64,000 bases of DNA from Komagataeibacter xylinus (GTDB lineage: Bacteria > Pseudomonadota > Alphaproteobacteria > Acetobacterales > Acetobacteraceae), in NCBI RefSeq assembly GCF_004302915.1, contig NZ_QQBI01000007.1:62001-126000 (forward strand), written 5' to 3'. Shown here in pieces: positions 17,220 to 26,362 of the stretch. Under the pieces are notes generated by a model. It saw nothing but the letters and a program-made list of their open reading frames with translations, did no database searches and was not told the origin of the DNA. The position numbers and the translations under genes are program-made. Positions within the stretch are counted from its first letter, which is position 1, and every line of letters begins with the position of its first letter.

Positions 17220-18121
17220 TGCACAATAATTCCAGTGTTGGCCACGCGACTGTAATTGATGGCAGGGCAGAGGCCGCCTTGCTGAAAGGCCATGTAGCGC
17301 ATGAGGTCTCGCGCCTGTGCGCGCAGGGCATTACGCCATCCCTTGCCGTGGTACTGGTGGGGGAAGACCCTGCCAGCCATATTTATGTGCGCAACAAGAT
17401 CCGGGCCGTCAAGGCGGTGGGCATGCACTCCATTTCCTACCGGATGCCGGCTCATGCGACACAGGCTGAACTGCTCGCCCTGATTTCATCGCTTAATACG
17501 GATGCTTCCGTGCATGGAATTCTTGTGCAGTTGCCTTTGCCTGCGCATATGAACCGCGATGTGGTGACTGACGCCATTGCACCGGCAAAGGATGTCGATG
17601 GTTTCCATATTGTAAACGCCGGCAAACTCGCGGTCGGGCGGGAAGATGGCATGATCCCGTGCACTGCGGTGGGCTGTCGTTTGCTGTTAAGGCGCGTCAT
17701 CCCCGATATGGCAGGCCTGCATGCGGTTATTATAGGGTGTTCGAATATTGTTGGCCGCCCCACCGCCCGCCTGTTGCTGAACGAAGGGTGCACTGTTGTG
17801 ATGACGCACCTGCAATCACGCGATGTAGCGGCCGAGGCACGGCGGGCGGACATACTGATTGTTGCGGCAGGACATGCAGGGCTGGTACGGGGCGAATGGA
17901 TCAAGCCGGGCGCCATTGTGATTGATGTGGGCATCAATCGCGTGGAAAAACAGGGTCATGCCAGTATTGTGGGAGACGTGGCCTTTGATGAAGCAGCCCG
18001 GAAGGCAGCCGCTATTACACCTGTGCCCGGTGGCGTCGGACCCATGACAATCGCCTGCCTGTTGTGGAATACCCTGTGTGCTGCGCAGGGCCGGGGAACA
18101 GGCATCTTGCCCCGGATATGA
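17219..18121 (+). CDS. folD: Bifunctional methylene-THF dehydrogenase / methenyl-THF cyclohydrolase
   Basis: 300 residues. Active-site Tyr and Lys are in HIYVRNKIRAVKAVGM; VQLPLPAHM and PAKDVDGFH (catalytic Asp) follow; the NADP loop is VIIGCSNIVGRP, and VGPMTIACLLWNT closes the fold. It converts 5,10-methylene-THF to 10-formyl-THF, the substrate of PurU just upstream (one-base overlap TGATG). Being locked in the sarcosine oxidase operon suggests a dedicated, inducible copy apart from any housekeeping folD. It converges on the GntR gene at 18224. Confidence 0.95.
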   Translation: MHNNSSVGHATVIDGRAEAALLKGHVAHEVSRLCAQGITPSLAVVLVGEDPASHIYVRNKIRAVKAVGMHSISYRMPAHATQAELLALISSLNTDASVHGILVQLPLPAHMNRDVVTDAIAPAKDVDGFHIVNAGKLAVGREDGMIPCTAVGCRLLLRRVIPDMAGLHAVIIGCSNIVGRPTARLLLNEGCTVVMTHLQSRDVAAEARRADILIVAAGHAGLVRGEWIKPGAIVIDVGINRVEKQGHASIVGDVAFDEAARKAAAITPVPGGVGPMTIACLLWNTLCAAQGRGTGILPRI

Positions 18122-18224
18122 AAGCAATGTTGTGAACGCCAACAGGCCGGGGCGTTGTGGCGACGTATGCGACCATACCGAACCTGCCTGACGCGGTCAT
18201 GCCGGTTACGGGCATTGCTTTCAT
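18118..18224. repeat. 12-bp inverted repeat between convergent folD and GntR genes
   Basis: ATGAAAGCAATG (18118-18129) is repeated inverted as CATTGCTTTCAT (18213-18224). The arms overlap the folD stop and abut the GntR stop. With ~83 nt between arms it could fold into a long-loop hairpin ending both transcripts, but there is no U run. Chance or an old duplication remain possible. Confidence 0.45.
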
Positions 18225-18925
18225 TACAACATCATTTCATTAAGCAGTTCGGCAGGCCCGAGTAACTGGTCGCTCAGCCATGACCGGAACAGGCTGATAT
18301 GGGCGGTTGCCAGAACATCCGTGCGGTCTGCATCTCCATCTTCAATCGCTTGTGCTATGGCTCTGTGCTCGGCCATGATCGTTTCAAGATGCTCCCTGTG
18401 CTTGTATTCTGATTTGATCCCGGCAACAAAACAGTGCCGTGACAGGCGCAGTGACTGGAGCAGGATGGACTCATACGCTTCCTGAAAGAAAATGTTGTCG
18501 CATGCGGCAGCAATCGTGCGATGGAACCGATGGTTGGCATCCGTCATTTCGAACTCGATGCCGTTACGGGCCTCCTTCTCAAATGCCTTTACGGCATTCC
18601 ATATGTCGGCCAGTTGTTTGACGCTGTGCCGTTCCGCCGCCAGTCGGTGTGTAACGCGTGTATAGAGAAGCAATGTTTCAAAAAACGCCCGCAACTGCGC
18701 AACCTGGAATGTCGGGACGATAACCTGCCGCCCGTCGCGTTTGAGAAGGCCGTCAGATACAAGGCGGATGACCGCTTCACGCACGGGGGTGCGCGATGTG
18801 CCCATGTCCTGCACGATACGGGCCTCGTCAAGCACAGATCCCGGTTCCAGATCTACTGCAAGTATGCGTTTTCGTAACATTGAATAAACACGGTCTCCCT
18901 CCCGGGATCCTGAATCACCTGCCAT
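18224..18925 (-). CDS. GntR-family regulator, FadR/FCD subfamily
   Basis: 233 residues. N-terminal winged helix (VYSMLRKRILAVDLEPGSVL; DMGTSRTPVREAVIRLVSDG) and a C-terminal all-helical FCD ligand domain with the metal-type residues of this class (DANHRFHRTI, MAEHRAIAQAI, ATAHISLFRSWL). These usually bind small organic acids. It is divergent from the dapA-like gene, so it probably controls the 19.1-26.3 kb transcription unit (aldolase, ABC importer, SDR, flavoprotein), and possibly more. Confidence 0.92.
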   Translation of the reverse strand: MAGDSGSREGDRVYSMLRKRILAVDLEPGSVLDEARIVQDMGTSRTPVREAVIRLVSDGLLKRDGRQVIVPTFQVAQLRAFFETLLLYTRVTHRLAAERHSVKQLADIWNAVKAFEKEARNGIEFEMTDANHRFHRTIAAACDNIFFQEAYESILLQSLRLSRHCFVAGIKSEYKHREHLETIMAEHRAIAQAIEDGDADRTDVLATAHISLFRSWLSDQLLGPAELLNEMML

Positions 18926-19093
18926 ATATCTGCTGCCTATATCGTTCTGTCCATAATTATGCCGATCCTAATTGCTTTGGGCCAGCACTCAACAATTCAA
19001 TCACGAAAAAAGGATAATGAATATGAGGGCTGCTTAAATAAAGGAAAAACACCACCGGAATCCGATCGAAATTCCTTGACAGGCGATAGTCCG

Positions 19094-19111
19094 GTATCCA
19101 AATTGTATCCA
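19094..19111 (+). promoter_or_regulatory. Direct repeat upstream of the dapA-like gene, possible GntR site
   Basis: GTATCCA occurs at 19094-19100 and again at 19105-19111, 11 bp apart, one helical turn. A TTGACA at 19076-19081 could be a -35, though no good -10 follows at 17 bp. The sites lie 40-55 nt before the start codon, in the region divergent to the GntR gene. Confidence 0.35.
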
Positions 19112-19149
19112 TATCGAAATTGAAACATAATCGGCTCGAAAGTATTCGC

Positions 19150-20049
19150 ATGCCACTCTCAATTGTCAGCATATCCGGTATCGTGACAGCAACACCGACC
19201 CCCCTGGATTCGCATGGACAGATAGATCAGGGTGCGGTTGCATCCCTGGTGCGCCATGTGATCGACCAGGGAGCCAGCGCCATCGCGCCCAATGGCGGCA
19301 CGGGTGAATATACGGCCTTGACCGACCGCCAGCGTAGCCAGATGGTGGAGTATTCGGTTGCGGCGGCAGATGGGGATGTTCCCGTCATCTGCGGCATTCT
19401 TTCACCAGGATTGAATGATACGATCAGTGCCGGACGGAACGCCCGTGCCCTTGGCGCCGACGCGCTGATGGTGGTGACGCCTTATTATTCCCGTCCAACG
19501 CAGGCCGGCATTGTTGATTACTACAAAGCCATTTCCGATGCGGTCGATGCGGAAATCATGCTGTATGAAATACCGTATCGTACCGGCATCTCGCTCACAC
19601 CAGAAACCGTGGCAACGCTTGCGGAGCAGACGCGCGTGGTTGCAATGAAGGCCTGCAACAATGACCTGTCACAGCAGTTGAAGGTTCTTGAAGCGGCGGG
19701 AGACAAGATCTCCATCCTGTCGGGTGAGGAGAACGTATTCCCGGTGCATGTGGCGATGGGGGCAAAGGGTGGCCTTCTGGCCACATCATGTATTTTCCAG
19801 TCAGCCTGGAACCGTATTTACGAGGCGGCAAGCCAGAACCGTCTTGCTGATGCCCTGGCCCTGCATGCACGCCTGATGCCGGTGGTCGAGGCCCTGTTTT
19901 CCGAACATAATCCGGCACCGTTGAAAGCGGCCCTGTCGCTGGTGGGCCGTCCCTATGGTGAGGTCCTGCCGCCACTACAGCCGGCAAGCGCCATGCTGAA
20001 GGAAAAACTGGCACAGCTTGTTCCGGCATTTCTTGCCGGGGAGAACTGA
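19150..20049 (+). CDS. DapA/NAL-superfamily aldolase or dehydratase (not lysine biosynthesis)
   Basis: 299 residues of the dihydrodipicolinate synthase fold. The Schiff-base lysine is Lys167 in VVAMKACNNDLS, the catalytic tyrosine is Tyr139 in MLYEIPYRTGISLTPE, and the substrate loop is NGGTGEYTAL (48-57). The loop has GG-T-GE where DapA has GTTGE, a common sign of catabolic members (keto-acid aldolases, sugar-acid dehydratases). Start MPLSIVS at 19150 is preferred over the frame's earlier ATG at 19120. It heads the ABC importer unit, so it probably acts on a 2-oxo acid produced from the imported compound. Confidence 0.85.
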   Translation: MPLSIVSISGIVTATPTPLDSHGQIDQGAVASLVRHVIDQGASAIAPNGGTGEYTALTDRQRSQMVEYSVAAADGDVPVICGILSPGLNDTISAGRNARALGADALMVVTPYYSRPTQAGIVDYYKAISDAVDAEIMLYEIPYRTGISLTPETVATLAEQTRVVAMKACNNDLSQQLKVLEAAGDKISILSGEENVFPVHVAMGAKGGLLATSCIFQSAWNRIYEAASQNRLADALALHARLMPVVEALFSEHNPAPLKAALSLVGRPYGEVLPPLQPASAMLKEKLAQLVPAFLAGEN

Positions 20050-20110
20050 CCACAGGGGCTTTTACCAGACCGGTCATGGACTAATTCCTTACCTGTGCAA
20101 GGACGGACAG

Positions 20111-21175
20111 ATGTCACACTCCAGGGCAGTATCGCATAAGGTCAGACGGCGGAATTTTTGCCTTGGGGGTGCGTCCGCGCTTGCAGCCCCGTTCATTTCA
20201 CGCCGCTCCCTTGCACGCTCCGGCGGGGAACTGGTTTTTGTGAGCTGGGGGGGAAGCTACCATAATGCCGTACGCAAGGGATTGGTTGAACCGTTCATGG
20301 CGGAGACGGGCATCCATGTCACGATGGTGGATACACCAGACCTGGCCAAGGTGAAGGCCCAGATCCTGTCGGGCAACGTGGAATGGGACATCTTTGATTC
20401 ACCCGGCCCCCTCGCGGCAACGGGATCGCGTGAAGGGTACTGGGAGGCGTTGGATACAACACACTTTCCGTTATCCGAACTTTCCGTGCAGCCCACACAT
20501 GACCTGGCACCGTTTTGCCTGACCGCAGGTGGCATCGCCTATGACCCCAGGGAGTTCCCTGATGGGCGGCACCCGCGCACCTTTGCGGAATATTTCGATA
20601 CCAAGCGTTTCCCTGGACTGCGGACTCTGCGCAACCGGGTTAGCGAAACGCTTGAAGTCGCCCTTCTGGCAGATGGGGTGGCCCCGGATCAGCTCTATCC
20701 GCTGGATGTCGAACGCGGTTTCCGGATGCTCGACACGATTAAACCCTCGATCATAAAATGGGTTGAGGCCACGACCCAGACCATTACCATGCTGGAGGCA
20801 GGGGAGGCCGATTTCAGTTACAGCTATGCCTCCCGTGTTCAGGCCGCGCAGGCGAGCGGCGGCGTTTCAATCGATTTTTCATTCGCCCAGACGCTGAATT
20901 TCCTGGAATATCTGTCCATTTTGAAAGGCGCGCCGCACAGGGATGAGGCCATGCAGTTCGTCGCCTTTGCCCTGCGTGCCGACCGTCAGGCTGCAACGAT
21001 GGATATGCTTGTCAATCGTCCGGTCAATGAAAAGGCGATGGGCATGCTGTCAGAAAGGGTACAGCGCTGGATGCCTGACATCAACCCTGGCCGGAATGCA
21101 CTCGTCAATGATGCATGGTGGGCGCAGAACTACAGCGGGCTTGAGCGGCGGTTCAAGGAATGGACCCTGTCATGA
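20111..21175 (+). CDS. ABC transporter substrate-binding protein, polyamine/opine class, Tat-exported
   Basis: 354 residues. The N-terminus SHKVRRRNFCLGGASALAAP is a twin-arginine signal (RRNF-L), unusual beside the more common Sec signals of this class. The mature part begins GELVFVSWGGSYHNAVRKG, the typical start of PotD/opine-type binding proteins (extracellular solute-binding class). It captures the substrate in the periplasm for the two permeases and ATPase that follow. Start 20111 is favoured over the long frame beginning inside the previous gene. Its stop overlaps the permease ATG (ATGA). Confidence 0.9.
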   Translation: MSHSRAVSHKVRRRNFCLGGASALAAPFISRRSLARSGGELVFVSWGGSYHNAVRKGLVEPFMAETGIHVTMVDTPDLAKVKAQILSGNVEWDIFDSPGPLAATGSREGYWEALDTTHFPLSELSVQPTHDLAPFCLTAGGIAYDPREFPDGRHPRTFAEYFDTKRFPGLRTLRNRVSETLEVALLADGVAPDQLYPLDVERGFRMLDTIKPSIIKWVEATTQTITMLEAGEADFSYSYASRVQAAQASGGVSIDFSFAQTLNFLEYLSILKGAPHRDEAMQFVAFALRADRQAATMDMLVNRPVNEKAMGMLSERVQRWMPDINPGRNALVNDAWWAQNYSGLERRFKEWTLS

Positions 21176-22008
21176 CCACACCTGCCATGACCAGGGACAG
21201 AACTGGTGCTCTGTGCACGATCGGGCCTGCGGCTGTATTTATGGTGGGCATTGTTGGCATTCCGTTGCTTTACATTTTTTATGTCAGTTTCAACGGTCTG
21301 CATTTCAGCTTTTATGCCTATGTCACGTTATTGTCCAGCAGGCTGTTCTTCCAGTCGTTATGGTCCACGTTTGAAACCAGTATCCTGGCAACGGTGCTGA
21401 GTGTCCTGCTGGGTTACCCGGTGGCAATTCATCTGGCGCGCCAGAGCCCGCGCCGACGCGCACTTATGATGATTCTGGTCCTGATGCCGTTCTGGACCAG
21501 TATTCTGGTAAAAAGCTATGCATTTACCATCATACTGGGGCGGCGGGGTCTGATCAATTCGGCCCTGAGTTACCTGGTCGGCCACAAGGTGGCGCTCCCA
21601 TTACTGTTCAACAAGTTTGCCGTTGTAATAGGCATGGCCAATTACCTTGTCCCTTTTGTTATTTTTCCGGTTCTGGCTAGCCTTCTGGCGATTGACCCGG
21701 CACTCGGGCGGGCCGCAACCCTTATGGGCGCGCACCCGCTACGCGTATTCAGGCAGATTACCCTTCCCCTGAGCCTGCCTGGCGTGATTGCGGGGGCCTC
21801 GTCCACATTCATCATTTCGCTGGGCTTTTTTGTCGTTCCCGCGCTGCTGGGCGGGCGGCATGACGTCATGTTGGCAAACCTTGTTGATTTCTATACCCGT
21901 GAAACCCTGGACTGGTCCGCCGCTGCGGCCATTGGCATGTGCCTGCTGGCCATTATCGGGCTATGCGGCGTCATGGCCGCCACTTTGCGAAAGGTGCGCC
22001 GGGCATGA
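21172..22008 (+). CDS. ABC transporter permease 1 (PotB-like)
   Basis: 278 residues with about six membrane helices beginning IGPAAVFMVGIVGIPLLYIF. The cytoplasmic EAA-type loop is present as GRAATLMGAHPLRVFRQITLPLS. It pairs with the second permease to form the channel of the polyamine/opine-class importer. ATG 21172 overlaps the binding-protein stop by 4 nt and its own stop overlaps the next ATG by 4 nt, so the three genes are translationally coupled. Confidence 0.92.
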   Translation: MTTPAMTRDRTGALCTIGPAAVFMVGIVGIPLLYIFYVSFNGLHFSFYAYVTLLSSRLFFQSLWSTFETSILATVLSVLLGYPVAIHLARQSPRRRALMMILVLMPFWTSILVKSYAFTIILGRRGLINSALSYLVGHKVALPLLFNKFAVVIGMANYLVPFVIFPVLASLLAIDPALGRAATLMGAHPLRVFRQITLPLSLPGVIAGASSTFIISLGFFVVPALLGGRHDVMLANLVDFYTRETLDWSAAAAIGMCLLAIIGLCGVMAATLRKVRRA

Positions 22009-22823
22009 ACTTGGATTCAATGGATAGGCCAGCCCGCCGTACCCGGTATTTTACCACGGGGCTGGCTTGTGTGGTCTATGGCTTCCTGCTGGTGCCAAGC
22101 ATTATTGTCATGCTGATTTCGTTCGGCCTGATCGCCGGGCCAGGCCAGGGCGGCGGCACGAACCCGACATTGCGGCTGTATGCTGAATTCCTGTCTTCCC
22201 CGGCATGGATGCAATCGGTCTGGCACAGTGTCTTTATTGCCTTTTCCGCCACGATACTTTCGCTCGGCATTGGCATACCGGCAACGTATGGCCTCGAGCG
22301 GTTTGCATTTCCGGGCAAGAATTTGATCCGTGGCATGCTCATGACGCCACTGGCCGTACCGACCATCATCATATCGCTTGGCATATACTTCTATTTTTCC
22401 ACGCTGGGGCTGATCAACTCCTTCGCGGGCCTTGTCCTGGCGCATACGGTCTATGTCACGCCCTACGTCATCATGACCCTTACGGCTGGCATCCGGAAGA
22501 TCGACCCCCGGCTGGAATTCGCGGCACAGCTTATGGGGGCCGGGCGCCAGAGGGTGTTCTGGTGCGTCATGCTGCCGCAGATCAGGCCGTCCATTATTGC
22601 AAGCGGGCTGTTTGCGCTGCTCATGTCGTTTGATGAGGTCGTCATCGCCTGGTTTATTTCAGGCGTGCAGACCGAAACACTGCCCGTACGCATGTATAGC
22701 AGTATCCAATGGGAGATTTCTCCCCTGATCGCTGTTGCATCGACATTATTGTCTGCTGTGTCGTTTCTTGCATGTCTTGTGGCATCGCGGGTGCGGCCAG
22801 TTGAGGGCGGGGATAGCTTCTAG
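22005..22823 (+). CDS. ABC transporter permease 2 (PotC-like)
   Basis: 272 residues, six predicted membrane helices (GLACVVYGFLLVPSIIVMLI; later LFALLMSFDEVVIAWFI). The EAA loop is FAAQLMGAGRQRVFWCVMLP, and the SFDEVV segment is typical of PotC/PotI-type permeases. Start ATG 22005 overlaps the previous stop. A ~100-nt gap to the SDR gene follows. Confidence 0.92.
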   Translation: MNLDSMDRPARRTRYFTTGLACVVYGFLLVPSIIVMLISFGLIAGPGQGGGTNPTLRLYAEFLSSPAWMQSVWHSVFIAFSATILSLGIGIPATYGLERFAFPGKNLIRGMLMTPLAVPTIIISLGIYFYFSTLGLINSFAGLVLAHTVYVTPYVIMTLTAGIRKIDPRLEFAAQLMGAGRQRVFWCVMLPQIRPSIIASGLFALLMSFDEVVIAWFISGVQTETLPVRMYSSIQWEISPLIAVASTLLSAVSFLACLVASRVRPVEGGDSF

Positions 22824-22922
22824 GAGGTTTTCCCGCCTGTCTCATGCCCGGCATGCGATCTGGCTGATGGCCACATGCAATCCGTGCCGAATATTCAAAC
22901 CTGTCTCGTGAAAGAAAATACC

Positions 22923-23696
22923 ATGGATCTGGCAAACAAGATTGCAATTATCTCCGGGGCCTCGCAAGGGATTGGCGCAGCCATCGCCAAGCGCTACGTG
23001 GCCTATGGGGCGAAGGTCGTCATTATTGATATCAATGCTGAAAAGGGCGAGGAACTGGCCGCCGAACTTTCGGGCCAGGGGACATGCCTGTTCATGGCCT
23101 GCGATGTTTCCAATGCGCAGGACGTCAATAACGCGGTAGAAAAAACGGTCGCAACATTCGGACAGCTTGATATCGCCGTTTGTAATGCCGGAATCAATCA
23201 CAGCGCGGCTTTCCTTGATCTTGAGGAAAAAGACTTTGACCGCGTGCTGCGCGTCAACCTCAAGGGGCCTTTCCTGCTTGGGCAGGCGGCGGCCAGGGTC
23301 ATGGCCAAGCAGGGTGGTGGCTCGATCATCAACATGAGTTCCATCAACGCTATTGTATGCAGCCCGGGTATCGTGCCCTACGCGGTTTCAAAAGGCGGGA
23401 TGAACCAGCTGACGCGTGTCATGGCATTGGGGCTTGCGCCTTCCAACATCCGTGTCAATGCGATCGGGCCAGGCAGTATCGAGACGGAACTGCTGCGGGA
23501 CATCATGCAGGCCAATCCCGACATGCGGCACGGCATGCTTTCGCGCACGCCCATGGGGCGTCTGGGGCAGCCCGAGGAAATTGCCGAGATCGCCGTTTTC
23601 CTGGCTTCGCCAATGGCCAGCTATATTACCGGGCAGGTGATCTATGCCGATGGTGGCCGCCTGCCGCTTGCCTATAATGTTCCTGTGGCGTCCTGA
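22923..23696 (+). CDS. Short-chain dehydrogenase/reductase (SDR)
   Basis: 257 residues, classical SDR. Cofactor motif IISGASQGIGAAIAKRY (TGxxxGxG type, with S for T), acidic IDIN after strand 2 suggesting NAD(H) preference, CNAGIN, catalytic Ser in NMSSINA, and Tyr/Lys in YAVSKGG. The end has YITGQVIYADGGRLPL. MDLANKIAII at 22923 is the natural start; earlier Met codons are less likely. Its TGA overlaps the start of the ATPase gene, so it is read within the importer operon and presumably oxidises an alcohol in the same pathway. Substrate unknown. Confidence 0.92.
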   Translation: MDLANKIAIISGASQGIGAAIAKRYVAYGAKVVIIDINAEKGEELAAELSGQGTCLFMACDVSNAQDVNNAVEKTVATFGQLDIAVCNAGINHSAAFLDLEEKDFDRVLRVNLKGPFLLGQAAARVMAKQGGGSIINMSSINAIVCSPGIVPYAVSKGGMNQLTRVMALGLAPSNIRVNAIGPGSIETELLRDIMQANPDMRHGMLSRTPMGRLGQPEEIAEIAVFLASPMASYITGQVIYADGGRLPLAYNVPVAS

Positions 23697-24805
23697 TGGT
23701 TCATATGGAAAAGTCCAGCACAGATACTGATATGGTGGCACCGCCCGATCGCCTGCGCCTGCAGGATGTTATGGTGCGGTATGGCGATTTTCTGGCGCTG
23801 GACAACATCAACCTTGCAATAAGACCGGGGGAATTCGTGAGCCTGCTCGGCCCGAGCGGGTCGGGCAAGTCAACGATCCTCAATGTTATAAATGGCGCGG
23901 CCCATCCTGATGGGGGGCGTGTGTTTATTGATGGGCGCGATGTAACGGCCGTGCCGGCGCGTGAGCGGGGCCTGGGTATGGTCTTCCAGAACTATGCGCT
24001 GCTGCCCCATATGAATGTTTTTGACAATATTGCGTTTCCGCTACGGATCCGTCATTGGCCGGCAGAGCGGATCAGGCAGGCGGTCACGGATATCCTGCAC
24101 CGCATGGGGCTGGAAGGTTTTGCCCATCGAAAACCACGCGAGCTTTCGGGCGGCCAGCAGCAGCGCGTCGGGATTGCGCGCTGTCTGGTCTATTCGCCCA
24201 GTATCATCCTGATGGACGAACCGCTCGGCGCACTGGATAAAAACATGCGCGAACAGATGCAGGATGAAATCAAGGCCCTTCATCGTGCAACCGGCGCCAC
24301 GTTTGTCTATGTCACGCATGATCAGGAGGAGGCGCTGAACCTCTCTGACAGGATATGCCTGATGAACAGGGGACGGATCGAACAGATCGGTACCCCGCAG
24401 GAAATGTATTTCACGCCTGTATCGGAGTTTACGGCAACCTTTCTCGGGGAATCCAACATCCTCGCGGGCCGTCTCGTGGCCGAGAACCTCTTCCGCAGTG
24501 AATGTGGCCTATCGATCCATGTGGTCGGCAGGCCCGACATCCCGGTTGGCAGCCATGCCAAGCTTCTGGTGCGGCCGGAACATGTCATGTGTGTGGCGCC
24601 AGCGGCAGATATCCCGAACCGTTTTGCCTGTATTGTGGAAAACGTCAATTTTGTTGGGGGGTTCATACGTGTCGCGGTGCGCGGGCAGGGCGGTGGCCGG
24701 CTACAGTTCAAAACGCGTGCCCATAATGATTATGCAAGTTTGCAGATAGATAGCGAAATCCATCTGGGCTGGCTTGCATCCGATACGGTGCTCCTACCTG
24801 CTTGA
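23696..24805 (+). CDS. ABC transporter ATP-binding protein (PotA-like)
   Basis: 369 residues. Walker A GPSGSGKST, Q-loop in MVFQNYALLPHM, signature LSGGQQQRVGIARCL, Walker B IILMDEPLGALD and the switch histidine in VYVTHDQEEAL, followed by a TOBE domain (C-terminal ~100 residues). All active-site elements are intact. It energises the importer made of the preceding binding protein and two permeases, despite being separated from them by the SDR gene. Start ATG 23696 overlaps the SDR stop; MEKSS a few codons later is an alternative. Confidence 0.93.
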   Translation: MVHMEKSSTDTDMVAPPDRLRLQDVMVRYGDFLALDNINLAIRPGEFVSLLGPSGSGKSTILNVINGAAHPDGGRVFIDGRDVTAVPARERGLGMVFQNYALLPHMNVFDNIAFPLRIRHWPAERIRQAVTDILHRMGLEGFAHRKPRELSGGQQQRVGIARCLVYSPSIILMDEPLGALDKNMREQMQDEIKALHRATGATFVYVTHDQEEALNLSDRICLMNRGRIEQIGTPQEMYFTPVSEFTATFLGESNILAGRLVAENLFRSECGLSIHVVGRPDIPVGSHAKLLVRPEHVMCVAPAADIPNRFACIVENVNFVGGFIRVAVRGQGGGRLQFKTRAHNDYASLQIDSEIHLGWLASDTVLLPA

Positions 24806-24819
24806 AGGATAACATCCTG

Positions 24820-26274
24820 ATGAATACAGAACATTTCATGGCAAGCCTGCGCGCATGTGTGGGAGATAACGGCGTAATTTCCGATAGTGCGCAGGTTCTG
24901 CCCTATTTTGAGGACTGGTGGGGGCGCTGCAGGGGCGATGCCCTGTGTGTCGTACGACCGCGCAGCACGGCGGAGGTATCGCAGGTGGTGGCGCTGTGCC
25001 ACCGTCATGCGGTACCCGTCTATGTGCAGGGCGGCAATACCAGCGTATGCGCAGGCTCCGTGCCGCCCCTGTCATCCATGGGCATCGTGTTGAACATGTC
25101 ACTTATGTCACGGATTATCGACGTAAGCGTGGAAGATGGCGCGATGACGGTTGAGGCAGGCTGTGTCCTGGCCAATGTACAGGACGCGGCAGAGGCGGCT
25201 GGCCTGCTGTTTCCACTCAGCCTTGGTGCAGAAGGATCATGCCAGATCGGAGGCAATATCGCCACGAATGCGGGGGGCACGGCCGTCCTGCGTTATGGGA
25301 ACATGCGCGATTTGGTGCTGGGGCTGGAAGTGGTGCTGCCAGATGGCCGGGTCTGGAATGGCCTGCGCACGCTGCGCAAGGACAATACCGGGTACGACCT
25401 GCGTGCGCTCTTTATCGGGGCGGAAGGAACGCTGGGCGTTGTTACGGCGGCCACGCTCAGGCTTTTTCCCCGGCAGGCTGAAATGATCACTGCCTTCATG
25501 TCCCACCCCACGCTCGAGGCCACCCTGGCGGTTGCCCAGATGCTACGGACGCACTTTGGCGGCACGCTGACTGCCCTGGAAGTGATCTCGCGCAGTGAAT
25601 TGCAACTGGTCCTCAAGCACGTTCCGCACGTCAGTTGCCCACTGGATGCGGATGCCCCCTGGTTTTTGCTGGTGGATATTGCCTGCGGGGCGGATCGTGA
25701 TGCCCAGCTTGCCGAATTCGAGGCACGGCTTGCAGCCGGGATCGAGGATGGGCTGATCACGGATGTGGTGATCCCGGCCAACATGGCACAGCGCGAGGCG
25801 CTTTGGGCCATACGCCACAGCGTGACCGAAGCGAACAAAACGGAAGGCATGGGGTTTTCACATGATATCGCCGTTCCCCTGCGCGCCCTGAAGGCATTCA
25901 TTGAGGAAACCGGCGCAGCGGTTGCGACCGCGTTTCCGCAGGCGCAAATAGTAATTGTGGGTCATCTGGGTGATGGCAACCTGCACTATAATGTTATGTT
26001 TGAAAAAAGCGTCTGGGCTGGCGTTCAGGATCAGGCCGGGATGAAAAAGCGGGTAAACAAGCTGGTATATGATCAGGCCATGCGTTTCAAAGGCACGTTC
26101 AGTGCCGAACATGGTATCGGCGCACTTCATGTGCCGGAGATGGCCACCTACAAGGATGATCTTGAGCTGCAGATGATGGAGGCGGTCAAGGCGGCTTTTG
26201 ATCCGGCCAATATTATGAATCCCGGCCGTGTCCTGCCGCGCATCATGCGTGAAGGATCAGGCGGGGAGGCATGA
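24820..26274 (+). CDS. FAD-linked oxidase/dehydrogenase of the GlcD / D-2-hydroxyacid family
   Basis: 484 residues. The N-terminal PCMH-type FAD domain has VYVQGGNTSVCAGSVP and GAEGSCQIGGNIATNAGG; the C-terminal cap has VIVGHLGDGNLHYNV and FSAEHGIGALH, the conserved histidine regions of D-lactate, glycolate and D-2-hydroxyglutarate dehydrogenases. It probably oxidises a D-2-hydroxy acid to a 2-oxo acid. Start ATG 24820 has AAGGAT about 9 nt upstream; a TTG at 24802 overlapping the ATPase stop is an alternative. Last gene of the importer operon, closed by a hairpin at 26363. Confidence 0.9.
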   Translation: MNTEHFMASLRACVGDNGVISDSAQVLPYFEDWWGRCRGDALCVVRPRSTAEVSQVVALCHRHAVPVYVQGGNTSVCAGSVPPLSSMGIVLNMSLMSRIIDVSVEDGAMTVEAGCVLANVQDAAEAAGLLFPLSLGAEGSCQIGGNIATNAGGTAVLRYGNMRDLVLGLEVVLPDGRVWNGLRTLRKDNTGYDLRALFIGAEGTLGVVTAATLRLFPRQAEMITAFMSHPTLEATLAVAQMLRTHFGGTLTALEVISRSELQLVLKHVPHVSCPLDADAPWFLLVDIACGADRDAQLAEFEARLAAGIEDGLITDVVIPANMAQREALWAIRHSVTEANKTEGMGFSHDIAVPLRALKAFIEETGAAVATAFPQAQIVIVGHLGDGNLHYNVMFEKSVWAGVQDQAGMKKRVNKLVYDQAMRFKGTFSAEHGIGALHVPEMATYKDDLELQMMEAVKAAFDPANIMNPGRVLPRIMREGSGGEA

Positions 26275-26362
26275 TGCAACGCCATCCAAAAATGACCTGC
26301 GTGGCTTGGTATGATCATTGTGAAACCAGGCGGCATGGCACCTTGAAGGGTAAGGGCAGCAG

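Noticed and set aside
19150-20049. dapA for lysine biosynthesis
   Set aside because: Context is catabolic (GntR, ABC importer, SDR), and the substrate loop GGTGE differs from the biosynthetic GTTGE form.
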